64,000 bases of DNA from Rotaria socialis. Lineage: Eukaryota; Rotifera; Eurotatoria; Philodinida; Philodinidae. The translations under genes and the position numbers were made by a program. Shown here one piece after another: positions 49,531 through 63,465 of the stretch. Position 1 is the stretch's first letter. Each line of letters begins with the position of its first letter. The notes under the pieces were generated by a model. The model did no database searches. It was not told the origin of the DNA and saw only the letters and a list, made by a program, of their open reading frames with translations. The stretch is taken from contig CAJNYU010001934.1 of assembly GCA_905331475.1 (NCBI GenBank), forward strand, positions 62,001 to 126,000, in the 5' to 3' direction.

Positions 49531-52500
49531 ATGTCAAACGATCTTGATTATTTTCCTCGTGGAGCATCAACAGCACAAGACGAGACTAAATCGGAAAAAT
49601 CTCGAATTAATCGCGTTGATCGTGACGATTTATTTGTTGGGACATCATCGAAACGAAAACGTTCGAATTATGATTCACAAAAACTCAAAGTAGAACAAAA
49701 CAAAAAAAAGAAGAAGTCAATTGATGGCGAAGATCGTCAAGAAACATCATATAGACGATTACATAAACAAGTTTGTTGAAAAACTTTCCTTTAGTAGAGA
49801 AATAGCTGATCTTTTTTGTTCAAATAGAATCTTACTGATGGTGTTCTTATGTGTGGTTGCATTGAAAAAATTTCTCCATATGAATTACGTGTGAGTTTGC
49901 CACATCAAAGTATTGGTTATATTCCAATAACAATGATCTCTGATGAATATACTAAATTAATGCAAAAGAAAATGTCATCAATGTCAACGAGCAATGAAGA
50001 TGATTTAGATAATCTATTTCATATCGGTCAATATGTTATTTGTCGTGTTATTCAAAATGAACCGGCAAACGAAAATGACAAACCGAATCAAAAGAAACGT
50101 TTACATCTTTCAATTAATCCAAAGGATGTTTGTGATCAAATCGCACCTGATAATCTTGTTAAAGGAATGGTAAATAGATTTTAAAAAGCATATACATTAA
50201 TAGAACAAGAATAAGTTGAAATTTGTTTAGATTTTACCTGGTGTTGTATCAAGTATTGCCGATCATGGTTTTATTATTGATATTGGATTTTCACACAGAC
50301 AAGGTTTTTTACTAAATGATAAACGTTTAAATACAGGTAAATTTCACTTTCAATCCAACCAAAGGAAACACGACCTAAGAGAACTGTTGAAGCATAGATG
50401 TAAAGATACAGGCTACATTTCAAAAACGATTTACTCTAATATATTAAATACATAGATTTGTAATTCTTTTCTCGAAAATTTTAAAAACAATATCGAGGAA
50501 ATATTTTCTAGAACAAAACAGATTTCTTGTAATTAGCAATAGTATTTCACTAACATATTTCTATTTTATTTTTAAGAACCATTAAAAGTTGGATTTCATG
50601 GTTTATTTCAAATAAAGGAAACATCATCAACGAACTCTCGTATTATTCCATTGAAGATGCTTGATAATAAGAAAACACGATCAGTATGTAATTAGTAAAT
50701 CGTTTCCGACAGTTTAATTGAAGAATGTATTTTTAGGCAATGCCACCAACAAAATTACCTTTTCATATGCTTTTACCTGGTCTTAAATGCAAAGTGACTG
50801 TGAATAAAGTAACTTTCATGAAAACCAAAAATAGTCAAACATATCTTTCACTAATAATTAATTATCTATTTTGTTAGACTCGTGTCAATGGTCTTGAAGT
50901 ATCATTCGGTGAAGTTAAAGGATTCATTCATTTGCAAGATTTGGAAACATTAAAAACTCCAATCGAAGATTTTTCTTCTGAACAAGAAGTGATTAATATT
51001 CTTATTAAGATCTGTGTCATACAACTAGAGTTTACTTTTTTAGCTTGAAGCAATCATTGTATCAATTGATCCAACAACAAAATTAATTCATTTTTCAATG
51101 CAAACACATTTACTATCATTAAATACGCCACCACCCATACTTGAAATTAATAATAACGATCAAACAACAGCAGTAGTTGGTTCTATTCAAAACTGTGTTG
51201 TTATTCGTAATATTGGATCATCAATTGCTATTCGAATTCCATCATTGAGTCAATATGGAACCATCTCAGCAGTTCATTTAACCGATGACAAATATGATGA
51301 TCTTCAACAAGTGTTAGATTCATTCAAACCCGGTCAAAAACTTCAGTATAATACTATTTTTCCGTGAATTTCATTCGAAATGTTTTTCTTTCATTTAGAT
51401 GCCGAATAATCGGAATTTCGCTAGCAAGTAATTTAGCAATATGTACTTTCAAAAAGTAAAAATAACAAAAAATATTCAATTAAATTTGCTTTTATTATCT
51501 TTAGGAGTATTATGGAAGCACCTTTTATTAATTATTCTAACATTGAAATTGGCAGTTTAGTTAAGGTAACGCAGAATTTTATTTTACAACGATTACATAT
51601 ATTTTTCAAGAAAATTGGAAATCGAACTTTTACGGCTTTTTTTAAGATTTCAGAAGTTGTACTTACTTCATTTTTTACCCTAATCTATTTTTTGAATTAA
51701 ACGAAGTCTTGCTTCTTCGCCTTAACTATTGCTAGCATAAAGCTAAAGGGCATGTTATAAAATTCTGTAATCTGTATAGGGTTCTATAAATCATGTTGAT
51801 CAACATGGTTTAATTATAAATTTAACAAAATATGTCAATGGTTTTGTACCAATTATTCATAATGCTGACATACCAATAAAAGAAGCGTTAAATAAATTTG
51901 CATTAAAGAAACAAGTGCAATGCCGAGTAAGTTGTTTTCTTGACGAGATTTTTTGACCAAAAAATAAAATAAAACAATCAATTACTCATATAGGTTTTAC
52001 AAGTTGATCCATCACGTCAACGACTTATATTAACAATGAAAAAATCTTTAATAAATACAAAAATACCAATAGTTTATTCATATAATGATTTACAAGCAAA
52101 TCTTATTACCATTGGTGTTATTATATCAATTCAAGATTATGGTTTACTTGTTAAATTATTTGGAGATCTATGTGGTCTAGTACCAAAAACTGAAATAGGA
52201 CAATTACAAACATTGGGAAATACAAATATTAAAAGTCAATTGCAACAAATGTTTTACGTCGGACAAACTGTATCGTGTAAAGTAATGAATTTCGATGAAG
52301 AACACAAGAAAATTACATTGAGCTTGAAAGTAAATATGAATTTTATTTTATAGGAATAGAATCTTGAAAATTTTCTCTTAAAGTAAATTACATTTCGTAG
52401 ATTTTAATGATACTTTCTCATCATCATAGACGGAACGACTACCAGAAGCTATTCCGATCATGTCTATATAAAAATAAAAAAAACTTACTTAATACTTCTT

Positions 52501-55500
52501 TCTTTTTTGATTATGTCATTCGTGTATTGGCAGTTTTTCAACGTATCTCTCTGGATTTTCCCTCTGATCGATATGATCTGTAAAACAGATTTATTGCGAT
52601 GATGACTGTGAGATTTGTAAATAATCAGCTCGTATACACATGACTCCAGCATAGTTGCTAATTTTGATCTCCACTCATGAAAGCTATGTAATTCTTCAAA
52701 TACAAAATAGCTTGATACATCATTTTAGGTTCCTGGAAAAATGACTTTCGGTAGTAAATTGGCACCGGTACCTGCTGATTTCTCAATTGGAAAAGTAAGA
52801 AACTCGATTTTGCTTTGCTTATCATTATCAAGCTGATTTGTTCCGTTAGGTTATTCAATGGACAGTAACTGAATGTGAAAGTAATGAACATTTAATTGCT
52901 AATGTTATTACAGAACGTCGACGAAAACCAATAACAGTAACATTAACACGAAATCATACATCAGATTTTGTTGAACATCAATCTCTATTAATGCATCTTG
53001 ATTTATCATCGAAAAAAGATCAACAACGTGATGGTATCTATTGGTCTCATTTATCTTATATAAATATTTCGATGAGAAAAATCCTAATCGAATTTTGTCG
53101 ACGATCAACTCTTCCACAAAAGTTCGACGATTGCATTGTAAATTTTCTTTATTAATTTTTGTGTTCATTGCGTTCGATTAACCGTTTTCTTAGGTTGGAT
53201 CCATTGTTCCGGGTGTTATTCAAAATATTTTTGAATATGGCCTTTTTATTGATTTACCAAATAGTATTATCGCTTTTGCTCCACATAAACATTTGGATTT
53301 ACATGGTTCATTGGAAAGCATAGAAAAAAAATATCGAATAGGTCAAACAGTATTCGTTCGAATCTTACAATTAGACGAAGGAAAACAACGTTGCATTGTT
53401 TCACTTAAATCACTAATGTATGATGGTGAAATAGCAGAATTAAATCAAACTGATTATGTATTAAAATGTTATCTGGATGAAAAATATCAATTAATTCAAG
53501 ATATGACACAAAACGGAACAGGTAAAAACAAATATTCAAATTGCATACAGTAACATTTTCAACTAAGAATTCGAGAAATGTTGCTAGACTTGAAATCAAT
53601 GATTAGTAATAGACTTGTTTTTGGTTTCTTTCTACTAGGTTTTCTAAAATTGTTTTGTTACTTTCTCTTTTAAAAGTTCTGACGGTGTTTAATATTTTTA
53701 GGTCCACTATCGAAATTTTTTCAAGAAACCAAAACATGGATTGGTTTTAAATGTCGATGTGTAATTGAAAAACGTGTTGATGATTGGTTTGTTGGTCGAC
53801 TGGAAAATGGTCTGCCAGCTACTTTGCCATATGATGCACATTATTCAATTGGAGATTCCATTGAAGGTTATATCATAGATTTTAATCTACCAGCACAACA
53901 ATTCATCATTACAATGGATCTAAAAAAGCCAATTAAATATTCAACAAATTCTTCTCAAACATTTACTCAATGTACTATTCTTTGTCAATTACCATCCTAT
54001 GCATTGGCAATAACTCAAGATTCCAATCAACTTGTTCATTTGCCAACATTTTCTGATTTGAATTCTTTCTATTCAATTTCATCAACAGCTTCCTACAAAC
54101 GTACACAACAAATAGACATAACACCAATCAAACCTTATAGATCGGAAGAATTTCATTATTTCATTGTTCCATTTCAACAGAAAAAATCTTCAATTCAAAA
54201 TTACCAATCTAATGAAACCGTACCGGTAACTATAATTGATGTTTTACCAAAACAATTAAATGTTAAATTAAATGATGGTTCTCGTGGTCGTATTCATATA
54301 ACAGAATTATTCGATAATCCATCAACAGAAAATTTGCAAAAGTTAAATGATCTTTATCATGCAAATGAAACATTAAATGCACGAATTATTGGCACACGAA
54401 ATATTGAAGCAGATTCTAAACATAAAAAACCTGTTTATGAATTGTCTCTTCGTGAAAAACCATGCGAGCCATTTGAAATCGGTGATCGCATTATAGGATT
54501 TTTTGATAAAGTTGATGAAAAAACAAGAGGTTCATGGTTTTATTTATCACTTCATTTACGTGGTTATGTTCCACCGGAATTTATATCAAAACAGTTAACT
54601 ACAGGACAATGTTCAGATTTAACAATCATGAATAAAATAGTTAATGACAAAGGTGAACATTATACATTATCAATGTTTGATAATAATCAATCAGACTCAA
54701 ATATTGTTTTTGCGCAATTTAAAGAATTAAAATCAGCAAATGAATTTCATTTTAATATTACAAAAGACGATGAAAATTATCAAGGGATATTAGTAGCAAC
54801 TGATGTTTCTGATGTCTTTGAAAATTTTGTTTTTTGGAATTATTTAATGAATGTTAAACCTCCAGTGTTAATCAATGGTCAATTACATATGAAAAAAGAA
54901 TTGTGGAAATTTAAAAATAAAACGATACGAGCATTTGTTAAAGAAGAAAATAAAGAAACGAAACAAATGATTTTATCGACAAGAAAATCAAAGTTTGTTG
55001 TTTTTACTCTAAAATATTTTAAGATCGTTTGTTTGTATTTAATTAAAGGTTGGAAAAAAATCATTTGGATCTAATTGATGATGAAATTGAAAATATGGAA
55101 CAAATTTCAATAGGTGATATTCTTCATGGTTATATCGATGTATTAACAAATCGTCAAATAACATTATTATTGGGTTCTGGTAAAACAATTATGGGACATG
55201 TTGACAAAGTTTTTAATAGAACATTGGGTGGACATTTACGAGAATATTTAGATGTAGGCATGGTTGTCGAAGCCGTCGTTTTAAAGTAGAAAGATTTGTT
55301 TGGAATTTTTCAGCAGAAAACTAATTTTTTTATTTGTTTTTAGTATTGACAAAGAAAAAAAGAAATGTCAAATGAAATTAACGGATCAATGTATTCAACA
55401 AATCGTCTCAAAACGTTCGAAAACAAATCGTCTTTCTAGAGCAAGTAGTTTGGTGAGATACGATCATTGTATAAAATTATTATGCAACTAACATAACATG

Positions 55501-57864
55501 GAACATACAAAAGAATACAATAGCCATATGTTCATTTGAGTATTTTGTCATTGGTAGCACAGCTTGTGAATAGAATATCATGAAAATGTTGATTCTAAAG
55601 AATTTTTTTTACTGCGAACTAGAGAATTGCCATACGAGATCTCATGAAATAGACTTTATTTTCAGCCAAGATCTTCAGAATACTCTAATTGCATAAAAAT
55701 TTATCTGATAGGAAAGGTATATTAGAAATTTTCTTCATTTTTCAATTATGACCGTGTGAAGACAAAAAGACTTTTTTTTTAATGAGCGTCGCATTCATTA
55801 GACTCAACATCTGTTCAATTCTTCATATGAGAATGCATGAAAGACAACGGTAGACTTAATCAAGCTTCTGTCTGATATGGCCATGTTTCAAAAATCTGAA
55901 AATAGAAAAACTAGTTCAAGAACTATTGATATTCTTTTTTCGAGAGACTTTTCGCGTTGATGTCTGCTGATACCGAGTTGGTGAATATCATCTAAAGCCT
56001 CTTGGTGTGAGCTCAGAAATAATAGATAGTAACTTTCCAATTAATAATTCACTTGACATGTTCGAAAATAAAATTTACTGCCAATAAATCATTCGATCGA
56101 ATAACTTCATTTGGATTTAGAATGGTTCAATTGCCGGTGATGATGATCACGATATTGACAATCAAGAATTACATGCTAAACTTTTAAAAACAGATGATGA
56201 ATCGAAAAAATCAAATACTCTTGGTAATGACTTGAAATTCGATTGGGATGATGATTTATCAGCATTACGTCCTTCAACTGATGATAACGATATTGAACAA
56301 ATGGATGACTCGATTTCTTCAATAAGAAAAATAAAGAATGATTCGCACGTTTCATCATCAAATAATCAACAACGTACTCAAGAAGAGTATGAAGCACTTG
56401 TTAGACAGGCACCTAATGATTCCCAATTATGGATTGAATATATGCAATTTTATATTGATCAAGCTGAAATTGATCGTGCACGAGCTCTAGCCGAACGAGC
56501 TTTAGTTAGTATTTTCTATCGGTAAGAAATTTGTTCTTTTTTTCTATTCAACATCTTGATGGATTCTCTTTTTTTTTCGAAGTGAGGAACGCGATAAATT
56601 AAATATATGGATTGCTTATATGGGCCTTGAAAATCGTTATGGTACACCAGAAAAAGTGAATGCAATATTAACACGAGCTTTAGGTAACTGTGATGGTGCT
56701 AACGTTTATCAAAGATTAGCATGTGATGTTTATGAGAAAAACGAACAATACGAAGTAATATTAAATTTTCAAAATCAATTATTTTATGAATATTATTTTT
56801 CTAGGATGCTAATGCTACATTTGGATTATTGATAAAAAAATTTAATAAAAATAAACAAGCTTGGCTCGAATATATCATGTATCTATTTCGACGTCATCAG
56901 ACTGAACAAGCAAAAACAATACTTGATAAATCGTTTGCAAGTTTATCATCAACAGATCGTATGAAAAGCATCTTTTTTTTGTTGAAGAATATTTTAATTT
57001 CAATTATTTCTTTGTTTAGATGTTGAAATGATTAATAAATTTGGCCAATTAGAATTCAAATATGGTGATAAAGAACGTGCTAAAACTGTTTATGAAAAAT
57101 TACTTGCAAGCTATCCAAAACGCACTGATCTCTGGTCGATTTATATTGATATGTTGATCAAATATGATGCAGACCCATTAATTGTTGCAAGGTATTTTCT
57201 CGATAGATTCTAATCAGTGCCTCATAAAGACTTTGTGAACAAAAACTCAATAATGTGAATCTACAACATAGATATTAGTACTATTATTTTGAAATTGTAT
57301 GTATATGGTCATGTTGAAGATTCTCTCTCTCTGCGTAATTCTAAAAATTGAATTAGAGCAGGTTTCAGTCGGATAATAGATTAAAATAAAGACTGACACT
57401 ATCACTTACAGAGACAAAGACAAAAGCTTTTGGAACGTGACACTTTTTCAATCTACTCGTTTCATTAGCTCTTTACAAATAAAATCTACTAGTCAGTTGG
57501 CATTAGAGATATAAATTTGTTCGGAATCCAATGCAAAAAGTTTTTTTTTGAAGAAAAAAAGGTCGTCTAATATTGAATAAAATAGCGGAGCACTATTTAG
57601 AATAGATTTATGCAGTATATATTTATTAACAATGAATTATTATTTATTTGATGTAGATCAATTTTCGATCGAGTACTTTCATTGAATATTCCACCGAAGA
57701 AAATGAAATTCTTAATTAAAAAATATCTTCAATTTGAAAAACAACATGGTACAACAGCTGATGTCAATCGTGCAAAGGAACGCATCACTCAATATGTCAA
57801 CACAAATGATAATAATAATGATACAACTAACTCCAATATGGAAACCGATGAGTTAGATTTTTAA
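49531..57864 (+). CDS. PDCD11: RRP5/PDCD11, ribosomal RNA biogenesis protein with S1 and HAT repeats
   Basis: Nucleolar factor needed for both 18S and 5.8S/25S pre-rRNA processing. Many exons with introns of about 50-60 bp, plus longer ones at about 55453-56120 and 57193-57655. A basic N-terminus (KRKRSNYDSQ, KKKKKS) precedes about twelve S1-type RNA-binding repeats from 49828 to 55430. Examples are GVVSSIADHGFIIDIG, GVIISIQDYGLLVKLFG and GVIQNIFEYGLFIDLP. An acidic linker with FDWDDDLSALR (about 56235) follows. The C-terminal HAT/TPR block (56380-57800) has EEYEALVRQAPNDSQLWIEY, ARALAERAL and KTVYEKLLASYPKRTDLWSI, as in PDCD11. The stop at 57864 follows METDELDF. Several S1 repeats in the middle are divergent. 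I place the start at 49531, which has the Ser/Asp start typical of the family. Confidence 0.93.
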
Positions 57865-58822
57865 TTTGTTTTAATAAGACATTTGTTTTTTTATGTCTTA
57901 TTATTTGTTTTTGTTGTTTACAAAACGAATAAAAATATCGTTGAAAATAAACAGTAAAATCTTGTTTGTCACTTTTTTAACGAAGAATTATTTTGATGGT
58001 GTTATATATATATATATATACACGAAGAGAAGAAAAAATAGAAAGACTGATATTCAAGTAGTAGTGCGCCCAACCATCCTCTCGATTTTCTCGGCTAAGA
58101 TGCACAACGGGGAAAGAAGGGCAGCCATGTTGGTTCATGTCTCTTTATTACTTTGTCTCTCTTTCTCTTTTCAGATAGCGGTGCACTGTTATATGTGTTG
58201 ACTAAGAGTCGTTTCCCGCCTCCTTTTTTCCTCGTCTTCTTTCGCTCGTTTTTTTTCGCCATCATCAGATAAAACACATTATGACAATTTTTTTTATTTT
58301 GTATCTGTTCGTCTGTCGCATAGATGAAAGTATCGAACAGCATATACCTCTGTTTTCATATTATTATTATTGTTACTATTAGAATAGACAGAAATATTCG
58401 AGAGGAAAAAATTGATATTGGTAAGGCAAAGAAAAACAAGGTGATCAAGCATGAGTAGGATTACTTTGAAAAGTAAGCGTGTCGACTAGTCGTCTATGCT
58501 ATCTCATTAGTATTTCTTTCTCTGAGATTCTGTAAGAATAATATAAAATGCATTTTTCTGATTGAGAACTATTTTGTTGAGTTGACGAAGAAAATGTTTG
58601 GTTTGAATAAAAATTCTCGTGAGTTTACAACGCAATCTTTTCTAGTTTTTTCTTTTGTTGAATATTTTCATTTCTTTTGCTCAAATAGTTCTTTTTTGAA
58701 ATTAAATTTTTTTTTGAAATTCTCATTTTCAGATGCAATAAAACACTTAAAATCTATTGAATTAATTTGGATTGCATATTTTTCTTTTCCTCTTCGGATA
58801 TAACATAGATTATTAAATCTTA
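57865..58822. other. 3' flank of RRP5 and 5' region of the Ggamma gene
   Basis: Includes a TA run at about 58002-58020. A GTGAGT donor at about 58617 and a TTTTCAG acceptor at about 58735 may mark a spliced 5' UTR ahead of the first Ggamma exon. No other coding content. Confidence 0.45.
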
Positions 58823-60000
58823 ATGGATAATATTACACTACAGAAACAAGTTGAAAATCTTCGACAGCAACTAAAAGTTGATCGAGTTCCACTATCAAGG
58901 ACCTTGATGGAGTGAGTACTCTTTAATATTATTGTATCATCATTTTCTTTTCGTATTGGCATCGGCCTTTTGACTTAGTCAGATCAAGATTATCCTAAAT
59001 GTATATATTTCATAGGGAAATGCGTTTATTACGAGTATTTTGTATGGCGTCACCAGATATTGTTCGTTCTTTTATTTTTTTTCTTTCTCTTTTTCAGTCC
59101 CGTACTAAAAGCAACCCGACTGCAACAACGTCGGAAAAGAAAAGATATCAGAGATGAACTTCTACACTATCGACCGATAGAACGAGAGAGAACGACTAAT
59201 AATAGTATCTCGACGAAAAGCAGTAGTAAGAAATACGAGAAGCCGAGCAAGAAGCATCTTGGGCTCGTTCATAGTCTGTCTGTGTTTGAGTGGTAATAGC
59301 GGTACATCGTCGCTCTTTTTCTTCTCTTCTCCCATCGGGTCTTATTCGTTCTACTTGCTCGATGCACACAGACACACGAGTAACACAGTATGTTGCCCGA
59401 TTCTTTTTCGCGCGCGTTTAACTTGCTTGATGTTTTGTTTGCTAGCTGGAGCTTACATGCTATTCTTTTCTTTTTTTCCAGAACATATCTACATATAAAC
59501 AGTAGTTTTTTTTATTGCCGCTTTTGTTGCGTTCTCTCGCTCTCACTCAGTTTTTTCTTGTCTCGTTCTTTCTTTCTTTTTTTCTTCGTGTTTTTCACTC
59601 GAGAGCGTGTGTTTGTCCATCATCATTTTTATATTATTTATTGGGTGCGTTATTTGTACTCTGAGAATCAATATATCAACGATTAGAAAAGGATAGTTTA
59701 TAAAGAACGAACAATGGATAAAGGTTCATTACAAAAACAAATTGAATCATTACGATATCAATTACGAGTGGAAAAAGTTCCTCTATCAAAAACCCTGCAA
59801 GAGTAAGGTTTTTTCTCTATTTTAATGAATATTTGTCTAAGTAAAAAATGATGAAAAAACAATTTTTTATATTATTTTCTTTGTTTTCATTTAGATTGAA
59901 ACGGTACATTCAAGAAAACGAACAAGCTGACCCACTGATTCATCCACCGGATAAGAAAAACAATCCATGGGCAGAAAAAAGCAAATGTACGGTCATTTAA
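58823..60000 (+). CDS. G-protein gamma subunit with two alternative first coding exons
   Basis: Ggamma pairs with Gbeta at the membrane downstream of GPCRs. The common last exon is 59895-60000: [20 protein letters not shown], then [13 protein letters not shown], ending in a CAAX prenylation box. Two first exons exist, 58823-58911 ([20 protein letters not shown]...) and 59714-59802 ([20 protein letters not shown]...). Both are exactly 89 nt, begin with ATG, and end GA|GT in the same phase. Each can therefore splice to the shared exon, giving two 64-residue proteins. The exon products match at 19 of 30 positions, and both encode the N-terminal coiled-coil helix that binds Gbeta. The canonical NPF is NPW. 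Proteins this short match the family (about 65-75 residues). Two promoters are implied by the 800 bp between the exons. Which exon is used where is unknown. Confidence 0.9.
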
Positions 60001-62983
60001 ATATTTATATACATATTTATAAATATACTTCAACAAGAAAAAAAATTTAACTGTTAAAAGACTTGTTGCCTCATTTTGTTTGTCTCTGATTAATATCTAT
60101 GATTTGTACTGCTGTTTCGTTTGTCGACTATAATGACTGATCGAGTGTCTTGTGTAACGAATGTCTGGTTCTTTCTGTTCTTTCTTTTTCTTCTATCTTT
60201 CTCTAGTCGGTCAGATCGTGTGTATTTCTATGATGTTGATGACAACAATATGAGGATGCCATAATTCCTTACAGTCGATCTGCAGTAGTCATCACTATTC
60301 TGTGGCTGTTGTCTAATGCTTATTTTTTTCTCCTTTCTACATTGAGAAAGTTTTCGTTTTTTTTTGCTTAGCTGAATGTGCATATGTCGATGGTATTAAT
60401 TGTACTCTTTTACTCTCATCAGTGAGTGTCTTTATTGCTCTCTGTTGTTTTTAAATAGGGATTGACGATTTCTAGTGAGAGTTCATTCTTTCTATTGTCT
60501 TTAAAATACTTTTTCTTTAATTAATTTTGAAAACAATTTGAAAGTTTTTATGAGAAAACCGACGAATGGTAATATGTAACTAAGCATGAACTGAGTTATG
60601 TCGAATTTTTATTGAATTATCTTGTATTAATCTATCAGTTTGTATATTTTATGAAGAAAAAAGCATGCTATTACTATAATTGATGATTCGATGAATATGT
60701 ACACGAAATTATCTATAAAAAATACGATTTAAAAAAAAAAGTTCGAATTATTAAATCACGTTTACTTTCGTGATACAATCTAGGAAAGGCGACATGACTA
60801 GTTATTCATAGTCATATACTATCTATGTTTGAAACCCTTCTGATCCTTAGTAATACTCTTTTCTTTCTATCTCCTAGATACAATCATGATTAACATATGC
60901 TATACATTTCATTGATCGGTCCCGAAATTAAATTATATTATGAAATGAAAATTATTTTCTAGAGTTAACTTGCTAGCTTGACATTAAAAAAGCTACCTAT
61001 TAATAGTTTGCTTTTCCGGTGTGTAACGAAGCAAATGTAACAAGATGAACAGAATAAGATAAAATTCTTACTCCCTAATGAATAATAACAGAGATAAGAA
61101 TCAATGAATTGGAATTGTTGAATATGGAAAAATAAAACATTTACTTTCATATTTAGTTGTTGTATTCTGATTTTACTAAATTTCTCTTTTATTCTTTGGA
61201 GTAGTTTTTCTTTTTGACGAAGACGATTTCTTAAATCTTTTATGCATGAACACAGATACTAGATATCTACTCGCGAAGGAAATATGTTTAGTAATTTCGT
61301 AAAATAAAGAATGAATATCGAAACTATCTTTCTAATCATTAGTAATTATGCTGGTGGTAGTTACGGAAATTTCCTTCTTCCGGAAATCTAAGCACATCTC
61401 TCGGTCTCATATAGAAATGATTCTATAGTGAAAAAAGTAATAGGAGAATCACGCGATGATTTTTGATTTGTTACTTATTAATTAAGAATTTTACTAGGAA
61501 AATTTGTTTACAGTGTTATATAGTTAGGTTAACTCGACGCATAGATAAAAATTCGTATATGAGGCCAAATTGTAAAACTATAGTAAAGAACGGAAAATTT
61601 GATTCTTGTATATATGTTCAATGAAAGTAAAAGAAAGAACTTTATTGAATTTTAATGCCGGAGGATAAAGAGTCAATGAATATAGATGGTAATACATAAT
61701 AACTTTGTATTTCTATTTAATAACTGCCAAGAGGAATTTAAAATCAAGGTCTATTATTCTTTGTTTTGTTTTTGGCCCACTGAATACATTTTATCGTAAT
61801 GGAATAATAACTACAGTCTTTCAGCAACGACACACAATTTGTCGAACTTCTATTGAAAAATGAGTTAATTCAAGGTGAATACATGCGTGCTGTTGAAAGG
61901 AATCAATTCTTTTCTAACACATTTCATATTGACTTCTATAATGGAACTAAAAGGATTTTGTCGGAAGATTTGCACTTAATACATTTGTTTTTCTACCTAC
62001 GCAGTTTTATCTTTAACAGAATCTAAAATAAAAATATAGTTCAATTCGAACGTTTATTATTACACATTGTGGTTCAATACAAGGACGACTTTTTTGTAAA
62101 AACAAATGCCATAGCTATGAGAAGAGTGTTAACTTTTTTTCTAGACTGTTTCTCACTTTGCTTTAATATATTTCTAACCAGTAAAATATGTAAGTGCCGT
62201 TTTTTTATGTTTAATTTAAATTTTCATTTACGGATGAATTTAATATATCGAGCGACATTATTCATAAACATTACATGTAATAGACGTGAAATATTGCCAC
62301 AGCTGTTACATGTTTTTCATCGTAATAAAAATATTGAATTATCAACAAGAAACTAAAGAGAATTGTCCTCCAATTTATTTAGTTCTATGATTATAAAGTT
62401 CTTTTTCGATTGCATATTTCAATTTTAGCTATATTCATATCTACGATTGCTACAGTATTTTCAAACACAATTCGAATTCATAATCAAATCAATACGTAGT
62501 AGGAAATCATTGTTATTTCTTTATAGAAAATTTAATCAAAGATAGAAAACTTCATTTAAACTATATATGAAAGTATCGAGATCGAACTTCTGATATATTT
62601 TTTCTAATTTTCAATCTGACGTTCTGTTCACTCACAATCTGATCTAAGATAATGAATCATGGAGATAATTAATCGAACTAATCAGGCCAAAAAGAATGTC
62701 TAATTAATTTTAAGATTGCTTGTTCCTTTTCCGTTAAATTTTTTATTTTTTCGTGTACTCGGCTCGTGCTTCGCATCGTATTTCGTATACGAGTGAAATT
62801 CGAATACCATCTAGTTAGTTTATGTTTTCGTGTTCGTATTCGTCGTAGAACAATTCTATCACATCAACAGACGATTCTTGATTAGATCAGAAAGTCATCA
62901 TGTGTAGCTTTTTTGAATCTCAACTTCAGTTCCACGATCTTTGTTATCATTTTTTTCCTTTTGTTTATACAGAATAATTTCAG
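60001..62983. other. Downstream region of the Ggamma gene, no gene seen
   Basis: T- and A-rich sequence, partly 3' UTR. A 95-codon frame at 62069-62356 is rich in Phe/Asn/Leu and has no family signature; I did not accept it. Confidence 0.55.
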
Positions 62984-62984
62984 A

Positions 62985-63110
62985 ATGGCGGCTGTTGGTA
63001 ATATTTGCGATGATAAAGAAGTATTGAAGTTAAAATTACAACTTGTAAAACAAAACGATTGAAAATAGAAAAAGAAAAAGCGTTAATAGATAGATATTAA
63101 CAATGTATTA
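62985..63110 (+). pseudogene. Ggamma-helix-like coiled-coil relic or start of an unknown gene
   Basis: After a good acceptor (AATTTCAG) the frame reads MAAVGNICDDKEVLKLKLQL and stops at 63060. A shifted frame immediately continues RLKIEKEKALIDRY, then stops. Joined with a one- or two-base frameshift, the order LKLQL, RLKIEKEKA resembles the Ggamma N-terminal helix (LxLQL followed by RxKVSKA). It could be a decayed third copy of the Ggamma first exon, or an unrelated coiled-coil exon. No CAAX exon follows within the window. Confidence 0.3.
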
Positions 63111-63465
63111 AATGATAAGAACTATTTAAATGAAAATACAATAGATCTTATTTGAAAGTATTTTAATATTGTTTCATCGTTGTTAAAAAATAAAACGAAG
63201 AGGAAATTTAATGTTAAATTTATTAAATTCATTTAATGATTTACATTGTTGAAATATTTAGATACACATAAATCATGTTGTATCAATGGAAAATTTCGTC
63301 CTGATTGTTGTTTTTCTATATTAAAATGTTAATATCAACATTTATGAAGAATTTCAATGTTTACAAGATTTTGTTGTTTGTATTGGAGAATATTCAAGAA
63401 ATCTGACGCTTCGTCACAGGCATCAATTGTAGAAATATTACACTATCGACATTTAATATCAGATA
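63111..63465. other. Non-coding or undetermined sequence
   Basis: AT-rich, with several possible acceptor sites (for example TATTTAG at about 63258) but no consistent frame. Confidence 0.4.

Noticed and set aside
58582-58803. 73-codon frame starting MFGLNKNSREF
   Set aside because: It crosses a likely donor/acceptor pair and lies in the 5' UTR region of the Ggamma gene; composition is Phe/Ser-rich.
59014-59150. Possible extra exon after the first Ggamma exon ([16 protein letters not shown])
   Set aside because: An acceptor-like ATAG and the phase allow it, but the similarity to the true second exon is weak and no CAAX end follows.
62069-62356. 95-codon frame in the region after Ggamma
   Set aside because: AT-rich composition, no recognisable motif and no splice support.
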